Positions 6,006-10,505 of a stretch of 10,505 nt of DNA are shown piece by piece (position 1 is the first letter of the stretch; every line of letters begins with the position of its first letter). Where the stretch lies: assembly GCA_013362725.1 (NCBI GenBank), contig JABFVP010000212.1, positions 1-10,505 on the forward strand, in the 5' to 3' direction. The position numbers and the translations under genes were made by a program. This stretch comes from Cupriavidus sp. (GTDB lineage: Bacteria > Pseudomonadota > Gammaproteobacteria > Burkholderiales > Burkholderiaceae). Below the pieces are notes generated by a model. The model was not told the DNA's origin and made no database searches. It was given only the letters and a program-made list of their open reading frames with translations.

Positions 6006-6773
6006 TCAGGCAAACGCCGCGCGGCCGAGCACGCCCAGCGCACCGGCCGCGCACAGGCCCAGCAGCAAGCGGCGCACGGCGTGGGCGGAAACGCGCCCGC
6101 GCAGCCGGTTCGACAGCGCGAAGCCGGCCAGCAGGAACGGCGCGAGCGCCAGTGCCAGTAAAAGTTGCGGCATGCCGAAGCGCCCGGCCAGCGTCAGCAT
6201 CGCCAGCGACAGCATGGCGCCGCCCGACAGGATGGTGCCCATGGTCGCGCGCATCGGCGCGGGCGCCATGTGCTGCATGACCAGCGCGAACGGCGGCGCG
6301 CCGGCCGAGGTGATGGTTCCCATGAAGCCGGACAGCGTGCCGGCGATCACCACGTTGCGCGCGCCCGGCAGCAGCCGCCAGCCAAGCAGGCTCAGCGCCA
6401 CCGCCGCCAGGATCGATAGCGAGAACAGCACCGCCAGCGGCCCCGGCGCCAGCCAGGCAATGGTCAGCACCGCCGCCGCGCCGCCGGCTGCCCGCCCCGC
6501 CAGTGCCCAGCCAGCCACCGGCCAGACGATGGCTTCGCGCTCGCGCAGCGCGCCCATCAGCGACAGGCAGCAACCCATCGCCAGCAGCGGCCCCGGCACC
6601 AGTTCCGGGAAAAAGATCGCGCCCAGCGGCGCGCACAGCATCGCAAAGCCGATTCCGCCCACGCCCTGCAGGCAGGCGCCGGCCAGGACGAGCACGCCCA
6701 TCCACAGGTAGTCAGGAGCGGAAAGGTCGGGAGGCAGCAGCGTCAGCAAGGCGGCGGGCACGGCGTCGGTCAT
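6006..6773 (-). CDS. TauE/SafE family membrane exporter
   Basis: A 255-residue, very hydrophobic inner-membrane protein with about seven or eight predicted spans. The two diagnostic repeats of the TauE/SafE (DUF81) family are visible: GACLQGVGGIGFAMLCAPL near residues 33-51 and GTLSGFMGTITSAGAPPFAL near 144-163. Characterised members are linked to export of sulfite or other small anions such as sulfoacetate, but most are assigned only by family. It leads a two-gene minus-strand unit with the OCD-fold reductase and lies 57 bases downstream of operator site 4, so it is probably co-regulated with the cluster. No Shine-Dalgarno precedes the ATG at 6773; the next in-frame ATG (residue 25) would still leave an intact transporter. 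Transported anion unknown. Confidence 0.88.
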   Translation of the reverse strand: MTDAVPAALLTLLPPDLSAPDYLWMGVLVLAGACLQGVGGIGFAMLCAPLGAIFFPELVPGPLLAMGCCLSLMGALREREAIVWPVAGWALAGRAAGGAAAVLTIAWLAPGPLAVLFSLSILAAVALSLLGWRLLPGARNVVIAGTLSGFMGTITSAGAPPFALVMQHMAPAPMRATMGTILSGGAMLSLAMLTLAGRFGMPQLLLALALAPFLLAGFALSNRLRGRVSAHAVRRLLLGLCAAGALGVLGRAAFA

Positions 6774-6829
6774 GAGCAGGGAATGGCATGGCAGCGAGAC
6801 GGCTGGTGTCGTTTTTCGTCGCTATGTTG

Positions 6830-6839
6830 GTATACAGTC
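6830..6839 (+). promoter_or_regulatory. GntR-type operator site 4, before the tauE-like gene
   Basis: GTATACAGTC matches GTATACWRTM. The wider context is strikingly similar to site 3: ATGTTGGTATACAGTCTACA here against ATGTTTGTATACTATATACA there, both soon followed by ATCGAC. It sits 57 bases upstream of the tauE-like ATG. I could not find a convincing -35/-10 pair for this gene. Confidence 0.5.
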
Positions 6840-6985
6840 TACATATCGACGTGGTCGCCGGCAACTCATCGACGGGCCAATGCACCATCGCATCGCACTC
6901 GCTGGCAAAGAGATCCCAATAAATGTGCGGCGCCCAGGCACATTGCACCGATTCGGAATCCGCGTAAGTCCCAATGAAAAATCGC

Positions 6986-7013
6986 TTGGCTCGAAATCTA
7001 TCTGGAATATAGT
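6986..7013 (+). promoter_or_regulatory. Candidate sigma70-type promoter of the transporter-ferredoxin operon
   Basis: TTGGCT (6986-6991), 16 nt, TATAGT (7008-7013), predicting a start near 7020 and a leader of about 60 bases. The -10 hexamer is identical to that of the oxidase promoter and lies within operator site 5. Confidence 0.5.
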
Positions 7014-7017
7014 ATAC
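7008..7017 (-). promoter_or_regulatory. GntR-type operator site 5, before the transporter gene
   Basis: The minus strand reads GTATACTATA, identical over 10 bases to the core of site 3 and placed the same way relative to its gene: it overlaps the TATAGT -10 hexamer. Repressor bound here would occlude the transporter promoter. Confidence 0.6.
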
Positions 7018-7080
7018 CGACACGGACCAACGCAGTCCGATGGAACCGCCCCCAAACCCCTCCGCCCCCAGGGAGTCCTC

Positions 7081-8619
7081 ATGTCACAACAAGCCGTGAT
7101 CGGTGCCGCGCACTGGATCTATCTGTCAGGGGTAGCAGTCATCGTGCTGACGATGATCCTGCGCGCCAATGTCGTCGTCCCGTCGATCGTCGGCACCGCC
7201 CTGGTCGTGTTTGCACTGACCGGCAGCCCGGTGTCGGCGCTGGCCGGGGTGTTTTCGGCCAGCCTGGTCGCCGCGCGCGAGCTGTTCAACATCTTCCTGG
7301 TGATCGCGTTCATGACGGCGCTGCTCAATGCGCTCAAGACGCTGCGCTCGGACATCCGCATGGTCGAGCCTTTCCGCATGGTGATGAAGAACGGGCATTC
7401 GGCGTTCTTTATCCTGGCCGGCATCACCTACGTGATCTCGCTGTTCTTCTGGCCGACGCCGGCGGTGCCGCTGGTGTCCGCCATCCTGCTGCCGGCGGCG
7501 ATCGCCGCCGGGCTGCCGCCACTGGCGGGCGCGATGGCGATTGCCATCGCCGGACAAGGCATGGCGCTGTCATCCGACTATGTGATCGGCGTCGCGCCCG
7601 GCATCAGCGCCAAGGCCGCCGGCGCCGCGGTCAGCGCGGCGGTGGTGGCCGATCGCGCGCTGGCGCTGTCGCTGATCACCGGCAGCATTGCGCTGTGCCT
7701 GGCCTACCTGTCGATGCGCAAGCACATCGTGCCGGCCTGCGGCACGCTGCTCGACCGCTGGCAGGCGCGCGCCGGCGGCAGCGCCGAAGCCATCGATGGC
7801 GGCATCACCTTCGACAAGGCCGAGATCGCGAAGGGCACTGCCCACGCCGAACCGCTCGCCACCGACAGCAATATCGAAGCCAGCCTGTCGATGGTCGCGC
7901 GGCGGCGGGTGAAGTGGTCCAAGTGCTTTGCCATCGTGACGCCGGTGGCCTTCCTCGCCGTGGTCGCCGTGATGGTGCTGCCCAAGCTCGGCGCCGGCGT
8001 GCAGGACCTCAAGGGCGGCGATGCTGCGGCGCTGGTGGGAGGGGTCGCGGCGGTGCTGATGATGCTGGCAACGCTGGCCGCGGAAGGCCCGCGTCGCATG
8101 CTCGATGTCTGTCCGGAGCACATCACCGACGGCTTCGTCTTTGCCTTCAAGGCCATGGGTTCGGTGCTGCCGATCGCGGGCTTCTTCTTCGTCGGCGCCG
8201 GCGAGACCGCGGCGCAGATCCTTGGCCTGCCGCCGGGCAAGGCGCCCAGCCTGCTGTTCGAACTGATCCAGGCCTACCAGCACATGATTCCCGACAACCA
8301 CGTGCTGGTCGCCTTCGGCGTGCTGCTGGTCGGCATGATCACCGGCATCGACGGCTCCGGCTTCGCCGGCCTGCCGCTGACCGGCACGCTGGCCGGTGCA
8401 CTGGGACCGGTGGTCGGCTTCGACACCGCCACGCTGGCGGCGGTAGGCCAGATGGGCGCGGTCTGGACCGGCGGCGGCACGCTGGTGGCGTGGTCGTCGC
8501 TGATCGCGGTGGCCGGCTTTGCCCGCGTGCCGGTGCTGGAAGCGGTGCGCGCGCTGCTGATCCCGGTGCTGATCGGGCTGGCCTGCTCGACCGTGGCGGC
8601 GATGGTGCTGTGGTCGTAG
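7081..8619 (+). CDS. Multi-spanning inner-membrane transporter (ion-transporter-like, family uncertain)
   Basis: A 512-residue polytopic membrane protein with roughly 11-12 hydrophobic spans in two halves. These are separated by a hydrophilic loop at residues ~212-281 (from MRKHIVPAC to RRVKWSKC). Re-entrant-type features of secondary carriers occur in both halves: FFWPTPAVPLVSAILLPAA (122-140) in the first, and GMITGIDGSGFAGLPLTGTL (418-437) plus MGAVWTGGGTLVAW (458-471) in the second. This recalls the ion-transporter superfamily (GntP, CitMHS, DctM types), but I cannot place it in a named family. It most likely imports the organic acid or amino-acid-like substrate of the cluster. AGGGAG at 7070-7075, 5 bases before the ATG, fixes the start; a longer in-frame reading back to 6772 would run through the promoter and operators. 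First gene of a plus-strand operon with the ferredoxin genes. Confidence 0.85.
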   Translation: MSQQAVIGAAHWIYLSGVAVIVLTMILRANVVVPSIVGTALVVFALTGSPVSALAGVFSASLVAARELFNIFLVIAFMTALLNALKTLRSDIRMVEPFRMVMKNGHSAFFILAGITYVISLFFWPTPAVPLVSAILLPAAIAAGLPPLAGAMAIAIAGQGMALSSDYVIGVAPGISAKAAGAAVSAAVVADRALALSLITGSIALCLAYLSMRKHIVPACGTLLDRWQARAGGSAEAIDGGITFDKAEIAKGTAHAEPLATDSNIEASLSMVARRRVKWSKCFAIVTPVAFLAVVAVMVLPKLGAGVQDLKGGDAAALVGGVAAVLMMLATLAAEGPRRMLDVCPEHITDGFVFAFKAMGSVLPIAGFFFVGAGETAAQILGLPPGKAPSLLFELIQAYQHMIPDNHVLVAFGVLLVGMITGIDGSGFAGLPLTGTLAGALGPVVGFDTATLAAVGQMGAVWTGGGTLVAWSSLIAVAGFARVPVLEAVRALLIPVLIGLACSTVAAMVLWS

Positions 8620-8681
8620 CCGGACGCGGCACCGCGACGATTTTCCCTGCCCTGATTTCGTGATCCTTGCCCGGACCAATC

Positions 8682-9017
8682 ATGCCCAAAGTCATCCTGC
8701 ACAAGTTCGGCCAGACCTTTACCGACGAGGTCGGCCCCAGCACCAACCTGGTGGTCCGCGCCGGCATCCGGCAGTTCCCCTACCCCAACCTGCGCTACGA
8801 ATGCGGCATGGGCAAGTGCTCGAAGTGCGCGTGCCGCGTGATCGCCGGCGCCGAGCACCTGCCGCCGCCCAACTGGAAGGAAAAGAAACAGCTTGGCGAA
8901 CGGCTCGAACAAGGCTACCGGCTGGCCTGCCAGCTGTGGATCGAGCATGACATCGAACTGGCCCAGGACGATGTGCCGGCCGCTGCGGCGCTGGCCGGGG
9001 CCAGCGCGGGAGCCTGA
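8682..9017 (+). CDS. Small 2Fe-2S ferredoxin (plant type), first copy
   Basis: A 111-residue electron carrier. Cluster ligands are Cys41, Cys46 and Cys49 (ECGMGKCSKC) and Cys83 in GYRLACQ, giving the C-x4-C-x2-C ... C pattern of plant-type ferredoxins. An extra cysteine, Cys51, lies just after the loop. The Ala-rich tail after ~residue 98 is probably disordered. Start taken at the ATG at 8682; an in-frame TTG at 8667 has no better ribosome site and neither has a strong one. It follows the transporter by 62 bases, and its TGA is separated from the next gene's ATG by one base. It probably shuttles electrons between the reductase encoded at 1111-2112 and an oxygenase, the diiron oxidase being the obvious candidate in the window. 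Confidence 0.9.
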   Translation: MPKVILHKFGQTFTDEVGPSTNLVVRAGIRQFPYPNLRYECGMGKCSKCACRVIAGAEHLPPPNWKEKKQLGERLEQGYRLACQLWIEHDIELAQDDVPAAAALAGASAGA

Positions 9018-9018
9018 G

Positions 9019-9336
9019 ATGTTCGTGCTGCTGACCAGCCGCCCCGGCCAGTTCCGTACCGAGCCCACCGCCGGCATGACCGCCGTCGAGGCCTACGACT
9101 ACCTCTTTTACGGCAAGCCCACCGCGCGCTTCGTCATTGCGGAGCTCGCCGCCGATACCCGGGTCCGCATCCAGGAGGAAACGCCGCCCGGCATCGTCAA
9201 CCTGGTCTCGACCCGTTTCCTCGACAAGTACGCCACGCTCGAAGCCGCCCGCGACGCGCTGCGCCAGCTGGCCAGCTTCGGCAGCATGGATATCGCCCTC
9301 GTAGCCGTGCCGGTTGCCCCCGATGGCCGCTCCTGA
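9019..9336 (+). CDS. Unrecognised 105-residue protein between two ferredoxins
   Basis: I do not recognise this protein. It starts MFVLLTSRPGQFRTEPTAG, is soluble-looking with no signal peptide, membrane span or cysteine pattern, and has a mixed alpha/beta appearance: a beta-rich start, VEAYDYLFYGKPTARFVIAE in the middle, a helix around TLEAARDALRQL, and a final strand IALVAVPV. High G/C at third positions and tight packing (one base after the preceding stop, 33 before the next ATG) support it as a real gene. The ATG is the only reasonable start. Lying between two ferredoxin genes, it may be a small partner, coupling or effector protein for an electron-transfer or oxygenase complex; this is inference from position only. 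Confidence 0.85.
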   Translation: MFVLLTSRPGQFRTEPTAGMTAVEAYDYLFYGKPTARFVIAELAADTRVRIQEETPPGIVNLVSTRFLDKYATLEAARDALRQLASFGSMDIALVAVPVAPDGRS

Positions 9337-9369
9337 AGCCTTACACCCGCCCGCCAGTCATCTATCGCC

Positions 9370-9699
9370 ATGATCCAGATCACCTTCCTCACCAACCACG
9401 GCAAGACCGTCACGGCGCCGGCCAACAGCAACCTGCTGCGCGTGTCGCTGCGCGAACAGGGCGGCATCCCGTTCAAATGCGGCGGCGGGCTGTGCGGCAC
9501 CTGCAAGTGCCGCATCGAGCAAGGCCGCGAGCATACCGATGCGGTCAAGCCGAAGGAGCGGAAGCTGCTGACCGAAGCCGAGCTCGCCGATGGCTTCCGG
9601 CTGGCATGCCAGACCTTTATGGCCGGCGATGTCGCGGTCTCGTGGCAGCCGAGGGCGATGGCCGGGCGGCCGCAGCCGGCCACCGCCAGCGGAGACTAA
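9370..9699 (+). CDS. Small 2Fe-2S ferredoxin (plant type), second copy
   Basis: A 109-residue electron carrier with cluster ligands Cys37, Cys42, Cys45 (KCGGGLCGTC) and Cys80 (GFRLACQ), plus an extra Cys47 just after the loop in the same relative place as in the first ferredoxin. The two share the fold and the C-x4-C-x2-C-x-C ... LACQ layout, but their sequences are clearly different, so this is not a recent tandem copy. They may have different potentials or partners. The loop GGGLCGTCKC resembles ferredoxins serving ring-hydroxylating and other oxygenases. No strong ribosome site precedes the ATG at 9370; coupling to the upstream gene is plausible. Last gene of the plus-strand operon. Confidence 0.9.
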   Translation: MIQITFLTNHGKTVTAPANSNLLRVSLREQGGIPFKCGGGLCGTCKCRIEQGREHTDAVKPKERKLLTEAELADGFRLACQTFMAGDVAVSWQPRAMAGRPQPATASGD

Positions 9700-9702
9700 G
9701 CC

Positions 9703-9723
9703 GGCGGCGCCGCTAGCGCCGCC
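9703..9723. terminator. Convergent hairpin, candidate bidirectional terminator
   Basis: Arms GGCGGCGC (9703-9710) and GCGCCGCC (9716-9723) are exact reverse complements around a 5-base loop. The hairpin sits between the second ferredoxin stop (9699) and includes the last codons and stop of the convergent CobT-like gene (TAG at 9713-9715). There is no T-run on either side, so it may slow polymerase or protect 3' ends rather than act as a classical rho-independent terminator. Confidence 0.4.
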
Positions 9724-10505
9724 TGGCCCCCACCAGGCCAGCCACCTCGTCCAGCATCGCCATATCGACCGGCTGCGACAGGTCCAGCGCGAGCGTGTGG
9801 CGGTAATACGGGCTCAGGTCCAGGCCGACCCCAAGCCCAAGTATTTCCACATCCCGCAGCGCGTGGTGCCGCGCCACCACCGCCTTCAGGTGGTTGTCGA
9901 GGTAGCAGGCGTCGTTGGCCTGCCCGGTCGCGGTATCCATCGGGCTGCCGTCGGACACCACCACCAGGATGCGGCGCGCCTTGCCGCTGGCATGCAGGCG
10001 CGCGCAGGCCCACTCCACTGCCTCGCCGTCGACGCCTTCGCGGAACAGGTCGGCCTTCAGCAAGGCCGTGATGTCGGTGCGGGCGCGGCGCCAGCTGCGC
10101 TGCGCGTCCTTGAACACCATGTGGCAGGTTTCGTTGAGCCGGCCCGGATGCTGCGGGCGGCCGCGCGCGAGCCAGTCGCTGCGGGCGCGGCCGCCGTTCC
10201 ACGCGTTGGTGGTAAAGCCCAGCACCTCGGTGGCGACGCCGGCCTGGTCCAGCGCGCGGGTCAGCAGGTCGACCAGCAGGGTCAGCGGCTCCGCCTGCGC
10301 CTTCATCGAGCCGGAGCAGTCGATCAGGAAGCCGACCACGCAATCGGCATGGGCCTTGTGCGCTTCCTGGCGGAACAGCCGGCGCTCGGCCGGCGAGCTG
10401 ACCAGCTGCGCCAGCCGCCGGCCGTCGATGCGCCCGCTTTCCTCGCCGAACGACCAGCCGTCCACGCGCGGCTGCGACAAGGCGGCGCGCAGACGGCGCG
10501 CCAGC
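9713..10505 (-). CDS. CobT-type VWA protein, C-terminal part (cobaltochelatase subunit family), partial
   Basis: The 3' end of a gene entering from the right edge; 263 whole codons including the edge are visible, and the N-terminus is missing. It carries a von Willebrand factor A domain: MIDAS motif DCSGSMK (about 10304-10321), then LGFTTNAW and VVSDGSPMD. The ordered segments WSFGEESGRIDGRRLAQLV, GRLNETCHMVFKD and DGEAVEWA are characteristic of CobT, the VWA subunit that works with the AAA+ protein CobS and CobN to insert cobalt in aerobic cobalamin synthesis. Many betaproteobacteria carry CobT-like proteins outside cobalamin operons, so metal-chelatase function is not assured. The frame continues past 10480 (a TTG) to the edge with matching family sequence, so no start is in the window. 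It converges on the ferredoxin operon and has no operator-like site, hence probably is not part of the cluster. Confidence 0.9.
   Translation of the reverse strand, partial: LARRLRAALSQPRVDGWSFGEESGRIDGRRLAQLVSSPAERRLFRQEAHKAHADCVVGFLIDCSGSMKAQAEPLTLLVDLLTRALDQAGVATEVLGFTTNAWNGGRARSDWLARGRPQHPGRLNETCHMVFKDAQRSWRRARTDITALLKADLFREGVDGEAVEWACARLHASGKARRILVVVSDGSPMDTATGQANDACYLDNHLKAVVARHHALRDVEILGLGVGLDLSPYYRHTLALDLSQPVDMAMLDEVAGLVGARRR

Larger units (their letters stand above)
6774..7080. promoter_or_regulatory. Divergent control region between exporter and transporter genes (307 bp)
   Basis: This gap separates the minus-strand tauE-like gene from the plus-strand transporter gene. It is visibly richer in A/T than the coding DNA on either side. 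It holds operator-like sites at 6830-6839 and 7008-7017, one near each gene, and a promoter for the transporter at 6986-7013. The middle, 6860-6980, shows no gene, repeat or RNA fold that I can recognise. An open frame runs through it into the transporter from 6772, but codon bias and the promoter inside it argue against translation. Confidence 0.6.

Noticed and set aside
6772..7080. N-terminal extension of the transporter, making a 615-residue protein.
   Set aside because: It would translate through two operator-like sites and a promoter; the ATG at 7081 has a good AGGGAG site and a normal hydrophobic N-terminus.
1..10505. Mobile element or genomic island borders, CRISPR array, tRNA.
   Set aside because: I saw no transposase, integrase, direct-repeat pair flanking the cluster, regularly spaced repeats or tRNA-like fold; the GTATAC repeats are better explained as operators.
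9713..10505. Functional link of the CobT-like protein to the oxidase cluster, for example as a metal-loading chaperone.
   Set aside because: It is convergent, has no visible operator motif, is cut off by the window edge, and belongs to a family widespread outside such clusters; the idea has no support beyond adjacency.

Overview
The window is G+C-rich, densely coded DNA with strong G/C bias at third codon positions. Gene content and protein style suggest a betaproteobacterium of the Burkholderiaceae, Cupriavidus/Ralstonia-like; this is an inference, with no marker gene present. There are no rRNA or tRNA genes, no transposases and no CRISPR array. Most of the window reads as one accessory metabolic cluster under its own GntR-family repressor.

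Layout. The left edge (minus strand) holds a small unrecognised reading frame that may be frameshifted, followed by a perfect 10-bp hairpin. Positions 330-4842 (minus) run, in transcription order, as: a heme-oxygenase-like diiron oxidase usually mis-annotated as TenA/PqqC-like; an aldehyde dehydrogenase related to 2-oxoglutarate semialdehyde dehydrogenases; a GlcG/HbpS-type protein; a 2Fe-2S/FAD/NAD(P)H reductase; and the FCD-type GntR regulator. Positions 5014-6773 (minus) carry a TauE/SafE-type membrane exporter and an ornithine-cyclodeaminase-fold reductase. Positions 7081-9699 (plus) carry a 512-residue multi-spanning transporter, a small 2Fe-2S ferredoxin, an unrecognised conserved-looking 105-residue protein and a second small ferredoxin. 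Convergent with these at the right edge is the C-terminal part of a CobT-type VWA protein (cobaltochelatase family), probably unrelated to the cluster.

What ties the cluster together is a repeated DNA motif. GTATAC occurs five times by eye, every time between genes, and all five copies extend to GTATACWRTM. The copies lie before the left small frame, before gntR, before the diiron-oxidase operon, before the exporter/reductase pair and before the transporter. Two overlap recognisable -10 elements with the same geometry (a -35-like hexamer, 16 nt, then TATAGT). The simplest reading is that the GntR protein controls itself and all the transcription units.

Working model (inference): the transporter takes up a small, probably nitrogen-containing carboxylate. 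NAD(P)H electrons pass through the reductase and the two ferredoxins to the diiron oxidase, which oxidises or cleaves the substrate. The aldehyde dehydrogenase oxidises a resulting semialdehyde, the cyclodeaminase-fold enzyme reduces an imine or keto acid, and the TauE-like protein exports an anion. I do not recognise this combination as a described pathway, and the substrate cannot be read from the sequence.
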